Of a stretch of 64,000 bases of DNA, positions 25,511 through 33,552 are shown in pieces. Made by a program: the position numbers and the translations under genes. The notes below the pieces were generated by a model, which searched no databases, was not told the origin of the DNA, and saw only the letters and a program-made list of their open reading frames with translations. Origin of the DNA: Nocardia testacea NBRC 100365 (GTDB lineage: Bacteria > Actinomycetota > Actinomycetes > Mycobacteriales > Mycobacteriaceae); NCBI RefSeq assembly GCF_000308775.1, contig NZ_BAGJ01000171.1, positions 23,079-87,078 of the forward strand, in the 5' to 3' direction. Every line of letters begins with the position of its first letter. Position 1 is the first letter of the stretch.

Positions 25511-28500
25511 ATGACGGGCGCGTCTTTCGTACATCTGCACAACCACACCGAGTACTCGATGCTCGACGGTATGGCCAAGGTGGCTCCGCTGTTCGCGGAA
25601 GCCGAGCGGCTGGGTATGCCGGCGGTCGGGATGACCGATCACGGCAATATGTACGGGGCGGCGGAGTTCTTCCGGCAGTCCCGGGATTCGCCGGTGAAAC
25701 CGATCATCGGGATCGAGGCGTACATCGCGCCGGAATCCAGGTTCTCCGGCAAACGGGTCTTCTGGGGCGAACCCGGGCAGAAATCCGATGACGTCTCGGG
25801 GTCGGGCGCGTATCTGCACATGACGCTGTTCGCCGCGAACGCGGTGGGTCTGCGCAACCTGTTCCGGTTGTCCTCGCGCGCGTCGTTCGAAGGTCAGCTG
25901 GGGAAATGGCCGCGGATGGACGCCGAACTCGTCGCCGAACACGCCGAGGGGGTGCTCGCGACCACGGGCTGTCCGTCCGGCGAGGTCCAGACCCGCCTGC
26001 GGCTGGGGCAGTTCGACGCCGCCTACACGGCCGCGGGCCGCTGGCGCGATATCTTCGGCCCGGACAACTTCTTCCTCGAAGTGATGGACCACGGACTCAC
26101 GATCGAACGCCGCGTCCGCGACGATCTGCTCGCCGTCGGCCGCAAGGTCGGTCTCACCGCACTGGCCACCAACGACTGTCACTATGTGCTCCGGCAGCAG
26201 GCGGCGGCGCACGAGGCGATGCTGTGTGTGCAGACGGGCAGGACCCTCTCGGACCCGGCGCGGTTCCGGTTCGACGGTGACACTTTCTACCTCAGGTCCG
26301 CGGCGGAGATGCGCGCCCTGTGGGACGAGGAAGTGCCGGGCGCCTGCGATACCACTCTCGCGGTGGCCGAACGCGTCGAACCGTACGACGAGGTGTGGGA
26401 ATTCCGCGACCGGATGCCGGTGTTCCCGGTGCCGGAAGGTCATACCGAGGACAGCTGGCTGCGCCGCGAGGTGGACGCGGGTCTGCGCTGGCGTTTCCCG
26501 GCCGGTGTACCCGGCGGCTACCGCGACCGCGCGCAGTTCGAGCTGGACATCATCCGCGACAAGGGCTTCCCCGCCTACTTCCTGGTGGTCGGTGATCTGG
26601 TGGCGCACGCCCGGCGGGTCGGTATCCGGGTCGGTCCCGGGCGGGGTTCGGCGGCGGGGTCGCTGGTGGCCTACGCGCTGGCCATCACCAATATCGACCC
26701 CATCGAGCACGGACTGCTGTTCGAACGGTTCCTCAACCCCGAACGCCCGTCGGCGCCCGATATCGATATCGATTTCGACGACCGCCGCCGCGGCGAGATG
26801 ATCCGCTACGCCACCGAGCGCTGGGGCGCGGACAAGGTCGCCCAGGTGATCACCTTCGGCACCATCAAGACCAAGGCGGCCATCAAGGATGCCGCTCGCG
26901 TCCAGTTCGGCCAGCCCGGATTCGCGCTCGCCGACCGGCTCACCAAGGCACTGCCGCCCGCCGTGGCGGCCAAGGACATCCCGGTGGCCGGAATCACCGA
27001 TCCCGGCCACGAACGCTATGGCGAGGCCGCCGAGGTCCGGGCGCTCATCGAGGCCGAACCGGATATGCGCCGCATCTACGACACCGCGGTCGGGCTCGAG
27101 GGGATGGTCCGCGGGGCCGGGGTGCACGCCTGCGCGGTGATCCTGTCCAGCGAACCGCTGCTGGATATCGTGCCACTGTGGAAGCGCCCGCAGGACGGGG
27201 CGATCATCACCGGCTGGGACTACCCGTCGTGTGAGGCCGTCGGCCTGCTCAAAATGGATTTCCTGGGTCTGCGCACCCTTACCGTGATCGGTGACTGCCT
27301 GGACAATATCCGCGGTAATCGCGGTATCGAGATCGACCTGGACACCCTCGCCCTCGACGACGGACCCACCTACGCCATGCTGGCCCGCGGCGACAATCTC
27401 GGAGTGTTCCAGATGGACTCGGCCGGGATGCGGGAGCTGCTGCTGCGGATGGCTCCCACCGAGTTCAACGATCTGGTGGCCTCCAACGCGCTCTACCGGC
27501 CGGGCCCGATGGGAGTGGGGGCGCACTGGTCCTACGCCGACCGCAAGAACGAGCGGGAAGCGGTGACGCCGATCCATCCCGAGCTCGACGAACCGCTGCG
27601 CGCGATCCTCGCCGAGACCTACGCGCTGATCGTCTACCAGGAGCAGATCATGCAGATCGCGCAGCAGGTCGCCGGATACTCCCTGGGCCAGGCCGACCTG
27701 CTGCGCCGGGCGATGGGTAAGAAGAAACCGGAAGTACTCGCCATGGAGTTCGAGAACTTCCGGGACGGTATGCGCGGCAACGGCTACAGCGACGCGGCGG
27801 TGACCGCGCTGTGGGAGGCGGTGCTGCCGTTCGCCGGCTACGCGTACAACAAATCGCACGCCGCCGGCTACAGCCTGGTGATGTACTGGACCGCCTATCT
27901 CAAGGCCAACTACCCGGCGGAGTTCATGGCCGCCCTGCTCACCTCCGTCGGGGACGACAAGGACAAATCGGCGATCTATCTGGCCGACTGCCGCAAACGC
28001 GGAATCCGGGTGCTACCACCGGATGTGAACCAGTCGGCGGCCACTTTCACCAGCGTCGGGCCCGATATCCGTTTCGGCCTGGGCGCGGTCCGAAATGTCG
28101 GCGAACCGGTGGTGCGGGCGGTGATCCGCGCGCGCGAATCGGCCGGCGCGTTCACCTGTTTCTCCGACTATCTGGCAAAGGCCGACGGTGTGGCCTGCAC
28201 GAAGAAGGTGGTGGAATCACTGGTCAAAGCGGGTGCCTTCGAATCCCTCGGCCATCCCCGCAAAGGTCTGTACACGATCCACAGCGAAGCGATCGAGGCG
28301 GTGACGGTCACCAAGAAGGCCGCGGCGCGCGGGCAGTTCGACCTCTTCTCCCGTGATACCGCCGACCCCGGCACGCACGCCTCCGTTTTCGAGGTGCCCG
28401 TCCCCGATGAGGAATGGGAGACCCGCGAGCGGTTGAGCTACGAACGGGAGATGCTCGGGCTCTATGTCTCCGGACATCCGCTCGACGATATCGCCGTCGC

Positions 28501-29050
28501 GCTCGCCGCCGCCGGTGATACCCCACTGGCCGCCCTGCACGACGGCCGGATCCCACACGGCCGGCGGGTGCGGCTGGCCGGCATCATCGCCGCCGTCGAC
28601 CGGCGCGTCACCCGCAAGGGCGAGCCCTGGGCGGTCGTACGCCTGGAGGATCTGGAGGCCGGCGCCGAAATACTGTTCTTCCCCGCCGCGCACGCCACCG
28701 CCGCCGGATATCTCACCGAGGACGCGGTAGTGGTGATCAGCGCGACGGTCAGCATCCGCGACGGGCGCCGCTCCCTGCTGGGCGATCAGGTGACCACACC
28801 GGATCTCGCCGCCGGTACCGCCGGACGGCCGCTCACCCTCACCCTCCCCGTGACGGCCTGCACCCCGCACACGGTCCGCGCCCTGCGCGAGACCCTGCAG
28901 CGGCATCCCGGTCCCACCGACCTGCGCATCGACCTGATCGGCGCCCGCGGTCCCCGGCTGCTCGCCCTGGACCCCCGCTTCCGGATCACCACCTCGCCCG
29001 CGCTGATGGGTGAGCTGAAAGCGCTGTTCGGACCGGCCTGCCTGCGGTGA
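25511..29050 (+). CDS. dnaE: DNA polymerase III alpha subunit (DnaE1-type)
   Basis: A 1179-residue replicative-type polymerase, nearly the length of mycobacterial DnaE1. The PHP domain begins FVHLHNHTEYSMLDG and keeps TDHGNMYG. Catalytic aspartates are in PDIDIDFDD (about residue 415) and LLKMDFLGLRTL (about 580). A clamp-binding motif QFDLF is at about 941, and an OB-fold region follows. ATG 25511 gives the family's normal beginning. The neighbours (LysR, split ribD genes, mutT3) are not those I recall around dnaE1 in mycobacteria, so this may be an additional DnaE1 paralogue. All catalytic residues I can check are intact. Confidence 0.88.
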   Translation: MTGASFVHLHNHTEYSMLDGMAKVAPLFAEAERLGMPAVGMTDHGNMYGAAEFFRQSRDSPVKPIIGIEAYIAPESRFSGKRVFWGEPGQKSDDVSGSGAYLHMTLFAANAVGLRNLFRLSSRASFEGQLGKWPRMDAELVAEHAEGVLATTGCPSGEVQTRLRLGQFDAAYTAAGRWRDIFGPDNFFLEVMDHGLTIERRVRDDLLAVGRKVGLTALATNDCHYVLRQQAAAHEAMLCVQTGRTLSDPARFRFDGDTFYLRSAAEMRALWDEEVPGACDTTLAVAERVEPYDEVWEFRDRMPVFPVPEGHTEDSWLRREVDAGLRWRFPAGVPGGYRDRAQFELDIIRDKGFPAYFLVVGDLVAHARRVGIRVGPGRGSAAGSLVAYALAITNIDPIEHGLLFERFLNPERPSAPDIDIDFDDRRRGEMIRYATERWGADKVAQVITFGTIKTKAAIKDAARVQFGQPGFALADRLTKALPPAVAAKDIPVAGITDPGHERYGEAAEVRALIEAEPDMRRIYDTAVGLEGMVRGAGVHACAVILSSEPLLDIVPLWKRPQDGAIITGWDYPSCEAVGLLKMDFLGLRTLTVIGDCLDNIRGNRGIEIDLDTLALDDGPTYAMLARGDNLGVFQMDSAGMRELLLRMAPTEFNDLVASNALYRPGPMGVGAHWSYADRKNEREAVTPIHPELDEPLRAILAETYALIVYQEQIMQIAQQVAGYSLGQADLLRRAMGKKKPEVLAMEFENFRDGMRGNGYSDAAVTALWEAVLPFAGYAYNKSHAAGYSLVMYWTAYLKANYPAEFMAALLTSVGDDKDKSAIYLADCRKRGIRVLPPDVNQSAATFTSVGPDIRFGLGAVRNVGEPVVRAVIRARESAGAFTCFSDYLAKADGVACTKKVVESLVKAGAFESLGHPRKGLYTIHSEAIEAVTVTKKAAARGQFDLFSRDTADPGTHASVFEVPVPDEEWETRERLSYEREMLGLYVSGHPLDDIAVALAAAGDTPLAALHDGRIPHGRRVRLAGIIAAVDRRVTRKGEPWAVVRLEDLEAGAEILFFPAAHATAAGYLTEDAVVVISATVSIRDGRRSLLGDQVTTPDLAAGTAGRPLTLTLPVTACTPHTVRALRETLQRHPGPTDLRIDLIGARGPRLLALDPRFRITTSPALMGELKALFGPACLR

Positions 29051-29058
29051 CGAGACGA

Positions 29059-29514
29059 TCAGGACAGATCGAGGTGGCGGTTGACCGCCATGGCGGCATC
29101 GGCCAGTTCCCGGAGTTCGAGCACCCGCACCCCATGCTCGCGCAATCTCTCCACTCCCACACAGTTCTCGACGAATGTGGAGGGTTCCCGCCACGCGATC
29201 ACCACCACCGGGATACCGGCCGCGAGCACGCGATCGGTACAGGGCAGCCGCGTTTTGGTCGCCCGTTCCGAACAGGGCTCCAGGGTGCTGTAGAGAGTGG
29301 CCTGCCGCAGCCGCGGATCGTGCGGATCCAATTTGTCCAGGGCGGATTCCTCGGCATGCACCTTCGGATCGGTTTCCCGTGAATAGCCGGTGGCTATCTC
29401 GGCGCCGTCGGCGACGATCACGGCGCCCACCGAGAAAGCGCCGGGCGCCTGCGGACTCCGCCGTGACAGATCGATCGCCCGGTTCATCCAGTAGTGGTGG
29501 TCGGGTTCGGGCAC
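29059..29514 (-). CDS. Zinc-dependent deaminase, RibD N-terminal type
   Basis: A 151-residue cytidine-deaminase-fold protein. Zinc ligands are in KVHAEESALDKL (His, with catalytic Glu) and LEPCSERATKTRLPC (two Cys, PCx8C). The sequence MNRAIDLSRRSPQAPGAFSVG resembles the deaminase half of RibD, which removes the amine from the riboflavin pyrimidine intermediate. The reductase half is encoded separately eight bases upstream, so the pair is a split RibD. The gene converges on dnaE with only eight bases between the stops. Confidence 0.8.
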   Translation of the reverse strand: MPEPDHHYWMNRAIDLSRRSPQAPGAFSVGAVIVADGAEIATGYSRETDPKVHAEESALDKLDPHDPRLRQATLYSTLEPCSERATKTRLPCTDRVLAAGIPVVVIAWREPSTFVENCVGVERLREHGVRVLELRELADAAMAVNRHLDLS

Positions 29515-29522
29515 CGGGCCTC

Positions 29523-30227
29523 CTAGGGTCGATAGCGCAACACTGCCACATCCCCGAGCCGCTCCACCTCGACCAGCCCCATCCGGTGGGTGGAACCGCC
29601 GGGAAACCGCGCGGGATGCAGAAAACGCGGGGCGGCGGGATCGCCTACGAGCGCGGGCCCGACCGCGAGCAGCAGTTCGTCGGCCAATCCGCCGGCCAGG
29701 AACGCGGTGTGGATCCGGCCGCCGCCCTCCACCATCAAGCGCTCGATGCCCCGGGCACCGAGATCGTCGAGCAACGGCCCGAATTCGAGCTCCGGGCCCA
29801 GTGCCACGATCTCGGCCGGGGCGGTCAACCGGTCGCGCAGCCGCCGGGCGCCGGCGTCGGTGGTGTAGACGAGCGGGGGCTGCCCGGCGGTACCGAACCG
29901 CCAGAAACGCGCATCCGGATCCAGTTCACCGCGCGCGGTCACCGTCACCTTGCGGGGGTACTCCGGCCGGCCCGCGGCGACCCGCCGCGCGCGCCGCGAT
30001 TCGTCGCGCACCAGCAACCGGGGATTATCGCGCCGCAGCGTCTCGGCGCCGACGAGAATCGCGTCCGACCAGGCGCGGATACCGTCCACTCGATCGAAAT
30101 CGGCATCGTTGGACAGCAGCAGGCGTTCGGGCTCCGTATCGTCGATATAGCCGTCTACACTCATCGCGACCGACAGCAGCACATACGGCCGGGCCGGCCG
30201 CGCGTCTTCCTCCGCGCCGTTTCCCAA
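29523..30227 (-). CDS. RibD C-terminal type reductase
   Basis: A 234-residue dihydrofolate-reductase-fold protein of the RibD C-terminal type. Motifs are PYVLLSVAMSVDGYIDD, AILVGAETLRRDNPRLLVRD and IERLMVEGGGRIHTAFL. It would reduce the ribosyl side chain of the pyrimidine intermediate with NADPH. The best start is TTG 30227: GGAGGG lies five bases before it, and it follows the mutT3 stop immediately. The order mutT3, reductase, deaminase suggests one operon. It could be an accessory riboflavin enzyme or act on another pyrimidine. Confidence 0.78.
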   Translation of the reverse strand: MGNGAEEDARPARPYVLLSVAMSVDGYIDDTEPERLLLSNDADFDRVDGIRAWSDAILVGAETLRRDNPRLLVRDESRRARRVAAGRPEYPRKVTVTARGELDPDARFWRFGTAGQPPLVYTTDAGARRLRDRLTAPAEIVALGPELEFGPLLDDLGARGIERLMVEGGGRIHTAFLAGGLADELLLAVGPALVGDPAAPRFLHPARFPGGSTHRMGLVEVERLGDVAVLRYRP

Positions 30228-30228
30228 C

Positions 30229-30984
30229 TCAGCCCTCCGGCCCCAGCACCGCGCTGCGCGGAATCCCCAGCACTCGGGCCTCCGTGTGCGCGACCGCCCC
30301 GAGCCCGGCCCCCGGATCGTCCCCCTCACCCGCCGGATTCGGGGACCCACTCGGCGCCGGATCCTCCGGCGGGTACGGCGGGTTCAGCAGAACGGCACGA
30401 TCGCCGGGACCATCGGGTTCGGCGTGCAACCAGACGAACTCCGCACCCAGGTCGACCGTGCGCGGCAGGGTCGCGGCCAGTTCCGCCGCATCCGCCGCCG
30501 CGCACTCGCCCGGATCCATCCACGCGAACGTGGCCCGCAACCCGGGCCAGGCGTGCGCGAACCCGGCGTGCAGCGGGCGCCGATCCACCTCGTCCTCCGG
30601 CACCCAGGCCAGTTCCACACTCTCCATGTTCGGCCGCACCGGCAGCGGTTTGCCCGCGTCGGCGATCACCGTCGTATAGGTCCAGCCGCTCGGGGCGGTG
30701 GCGGTGACCCGTTCGGCGCGCACCCGGATATCCGCGGCCTTGATACCGGCCTCCTCGTCGGCTTCGCGGACCGCCGCGTGCACCGCCGACTCGTCGCTGT
30801 CACGGGCCCCGCCGGGCAGCGCCCAGGTCCCGCCCTCGTGACTCCACAGCGCGCGATGCTGCAGCAGCACCGCCGAACCACCGCTACCGATCGGGGCGCG
30901 CAGCAGCAAGCCGGCCGCGCCGAACAGGCCCCAATGCCGCACACCACCGGGGCTTATGGACCACCCGTCACCGTCACCACGCAT
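30229..30984 (-). CDS. mutT3: Nudix hydrolase MutT3-like
   Basis: A 251-residue Nudix enzyme. The Nudix box GGARDSDESAVHAAVREADE, continuing EAGI, fits GX5EX7REUXEEXGU near residues 65-87. In M. tuberculosis the corresponding gene (Rv0413, mutT3), divergent from glnX, hydrolyses oxidised guanine nucleotides. The first 220 residues carry the domain. The last 35 are a proline/glycine-rich tail. ATG 30984 is preceded by GAGGGCGG. It is divergent from glnX, as in mycobacteria, and seems to lead an operon with the two ribD-like genes. Confidence 0.85.
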   Translation of the reverse strand: MRGDGDGWSISPGGVRHWGLFGAAGLLLRAPIGSGGSAVLLQHRALWSHEGGTWALPGGARDSDESAVHAAVREADEEAGIKAADIRVRAERVTATAPSGWTYTTVIADAGKPLPVRPNMESVELAWVPEDEVDRRPLHAGFAHAWPGLRATFAWMDPGECAAADAAELAATLPRTVDLGAEFVWLHAEPDGPGDRAVLLNPPYPPEDPAPSGSPNPAGEGDDPGAGLGAVAHTEARVLGIPRSAVLGPEG

Positions 30985-31169
30985 CTCGCACCGCCCTCGT
31001 CGACCGTCGCCTCCATCCTGCCCCACCGATGGTGGTGGGTGGCGCGTTGTGGAGGTCGGGGCGCGCGCGTGGAGAATACCGAATACGCTCATGGCAGCGG
31101 TGTGAGCGATCTCGCGCGGCACCGGCGGAGCGATACAGCGCACACGGCGCCCAGAGTTGGAGGGTGGAC

Positions 31170-32528
31170 ATGACGCGGTTGGCGGTGGATCGGGTGGTAT
31201 CCGAACCCGACCCGGCCCACCCGGAACCGGCGCCCGCCCCCGGGCGGGCTCGGCCCGTCCGACCCCGGCTCGCGCAGGCCTGGAAGTGGTTGAATCCTGC
31301 ACGTTTACGCCTGTTCGCCCAGTCCTCACCCGGGCGCCTGCTCGGGATGGGGCTCCTGCTGATCGTGCTGTGCCTGGGTTCCGGGGTGATCACCGCGGGC
31401 GCCGTGCACGACCGCCAGAGCGACCTCGACGTGCTGCTGGCCCACACCGAACCCGATGCGAACGCGGCACATCGGCTCTACACCGCGCTGTCGGTGGCCG
31501 ACGCCGCCGCGGCCACCGCGTTCATCTCCGGCGGCCTGGAACCCGAGCAGGTGCGCGACCGCTACAGCCAGGCGCTGGGCGAAGCCGGCGCCGATCTGGT
31601 GACGCTGTCCGGTGACGAACCCCAGGACGTGCTGCAGCGGATGGGTATCGGCTCGGGACTGCCCGTGTACTCCGGTCTGGTGGAAACCGCGCGGGCGAAC
31701 AACCGGGAGGGTCACCCGGTCGGGGCGGCCTACCTGAGCGAGGCGTCGTCGCAGATGCAGACGGTGCTGCTGCCGACCGCCGAACAGCTGTACGTGCGGC
31801 GCGCGGCCGCGGTCGACACCGCCCAGGACCGGCACGTCCGGCCGCCGTGGGCGGCGATCGTGCTGCTCGTCGTCGCGGTGATCGCACTGGTGTGGGCGCA
31901 GCGACTGCTGGCCCGGCGGTGGCACCGCACCTTCAACCCGGGCCTGCTGCTCGCCTCCGGCGCACTGCTCACCCTGATGCTGTGGACGGTGATCGCCGGA
32001 TCGGTTTCATCGGTGGCGATGTCCAGCGGCCGGGCCGACGGGACGGTGCCCGCCGCCCGGCTCACCGAGAGCCGGATCCTGGCCCAGCAGGCGCGCTCGG
32101 CGGAAACACTCAAACTGGTACGTCGCGATACCACCGGCGACTACGATCACGCCTTCGATGCCAACATCACCCGGCTCAACGAACTGCTCGCCGGGCACAC
32201 CGACCGGGCGACCGTCGACGCGCGGGCCGCGCTGCTGCACTGGCTGGCGGCGCACCAGCGGATGAACGAGGCACTCAACCGTGGGGAATTCGCCCGCGCG
32301 GCCGCCATCGCCACCGCGCCGGGCGCCGAGAACGCCACCATTCATGTGGAAGCCCTGGACAAAGCGCTGGGCAGTGGGATCACCGAGACCCGGGAGACAC
32401 TACGCAGCAATATTTTCCACAGCGCCCGGGTACTCGACTATCTGGCACCAGGTGCGCTGATCCTCGGTTTCGCCGCTGCGGCGTATATCGCCTTCGGCAT
32501 CTGGCCAAGACTGCGGGAGTATCGATGA
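31170..32528 (+). CDS. glnX: GlnX-type membrane sensor protein
   Basis: A 452-residue membrane protein. Hydrophobic segments lie near residues 59-79 (GLLLIVLCLGSGVITAGAV), 227-247, 257-278 and 427-446 (GALILGFAAAAYIAFGI), with two large helical loops between them on the outer side. In mycobacteria GlnX relays binding of aspartate/glutamate by GlnH to the kinase PknG. GGAGGG lies five bases before ATG 31170. The stop overlaps glnH by ATGA, and pknG follows six bases after glnH, so all three form one operon. Confidence 0.88.
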   Translation: MTRLAVDRVVSEPDPAHPEPAPAPGRARPVRPRLAQAWKWLNPARLRLFAQSSPGRLLGMGLLLIVLCLGSGVITAGAVHDRQSDLDVLLAHTEPDANAAHRLYTALSVADAAAATAFISGGLEPEQVRDRYSQALGEAGADLVTLSGDEPQDVLQRMGIGSGLPVYSGLVETARANNREGHPVGAAYLSEASSQMQTVLLPTAEQLYVRRAAAVDTAQDRHVRPPWAAIVLLVVAVIALVWAQRLLARRWHRTFNPGLLLASGALLTLMLWTVIAGSVSSVAMSSGRADGTVPAARLTESRILAQQARSAETLKLVRRDTTGDYDHAFDANITRLNELLAGHTDRATVDARAALLHWLAAHQRMNEALNRGEFARAAAIATAPGAENATIHVEALDKALGSGITETRETLRSNIFHSARVLDYLAPGALILGFAAAAYIAFGIWPRLREYR

Positions 32529-33547
32529 GGTTTGCGCGAAACGCGGTCCGACCGGCGGCCCCCCGGCCGTCGCGGCGATCATGGCCGCTGCGGGTCGGGG
32601 TGGCGTGTACCGCGCTGCTGCTGGCCGGTTGCGCCACCGGCCCGGGCCCCCACCACGAGGTGGCGCACAGCGATTACGCCGAGCCGCCGCTACCCGCCCA
32701 GGCGACGGCGATGGAGGCCGACGGTCCGCTGCCGCTGCCCGACGACACCGCCAACTGCGGTGATCCCACCGCGGGCCTGCGTCCGAGCGGGCCCGGAGCC
32801 ACCGGCCCGGTACTGGATCGGATCCGGGCCCGCGGCCGGCTGGTCGTCGGATTGGATACCGGCAGCAATCTGTTCAGCTTCCGGGACCCCGAGAGCGGGG
32901 TGATCGTCGGCTTCGACGCCGATATCGCCCGTGAGGTGGCCCGGGACCTGTTCGGCGATCCCGACAAGATCGAATACCGCAGTCTCGGTTCCGAGGAGCG
33001 GGAAGCGGCACTGATCGAGCACCGGGTGGACATGGTGGTCAAAACCATGACCATCACCTGCGCCCGCCTGACCAGAGTGTCCTTCTCCACCGTGTATCTG
33101 AAGGCGCACCAGCGGGTGCTGGCCGTGCAGAATTCCGGGATCCAGAGCTTGCGGGATCTGGCGAACAAGCGGGTGTGCACGATCCGCGGCACCACCTCGC
33201 TCGAACAGATCAGCCGGATCCAGCCCCAGGCATCCATTCTCACCGTGCCCACCTGGGCCGACTGTCTGGTGGTACTGCAGCAGCGGCAGGTCGACGCGGT
33301 CAGTACCGACGACGCGATCCTGGCCGGGCTGGCCGAACAGGACCCGTATACCGAGCTGGTCGGTCCGAGTATCAGCGAAGAGCCCTACGGAATCGGCATT
33401 CCCAAGGGCGACGACGACCTGGTGCGCTTCGTCAACGGCACCCTCGACCGTATCCGCGCGGACGGTACCTGGAACCGCCTCTACAACCAGTGGCTCTCGG
33501 CCCTCGGCCCCTCCCCCGGACCCCCGCCGCCGACCTATCGGGACTGA
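32525..33547 (+). CDS. glnH: Amino-acid-binding lipoprotein GlnH
   Basis: A 340-residue substrate-binding lipoprotein. The signal peptide ends in lipobox LLLAGC (Cys near residue 37). A proline-rich linker follows, then the periplasmic binding protein fold: RGRLVVGLDTGSNLFSFRDP, VIVGFDADIAREVARDLFG, KRVCTIRGTTSLEQI and YGIGIPKGDDDLV. In M. tuberculosis GlnH binds Asp, Glu and related amino acids and signals through GlnX and PknG. No ABC transporter genes accompany it, which fits a sensing rather than an import role. Confidence 0.9.
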   Translation: MRFARNAVRPAAPRPSRRSWPLRVGVACTALLLAGCATGPGPHHEVAHSDYAEPPLPAQATAMEADGPLPLPDDTANCGDPTAGLRPSGPGATGPVLDRIRARGRLVVGLDTGSNLFSFRDPESGVIVGFDADIAREVARDLFGDPDKIEYRSLGSEEREAALIEHRVDMVVKTMTITCARLTRVSFSTVYLKAHQRVLAVQNSGIQSLRDLANKRVCTIRGTTSLEQISRIQPQASILTVPTWADCLVVLQQRQVDAVSTDDAILAGLAEQDPYTELVGPSISEEPYGIGIPKGDDDLVRFVNGTLDRIRADGTWNRLYNQWLSALGPSPGPPPPTYRD

Positions 33548-33552
33548 GCGCC

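Noticed and set aside
25505..27859. Open frame of 784 codons on the minus strand
   Set aside because: It mirrors the dnaE gene, whose protein is fully recognisable. The antisense translation is low-complexity and lacks a ribosome site.
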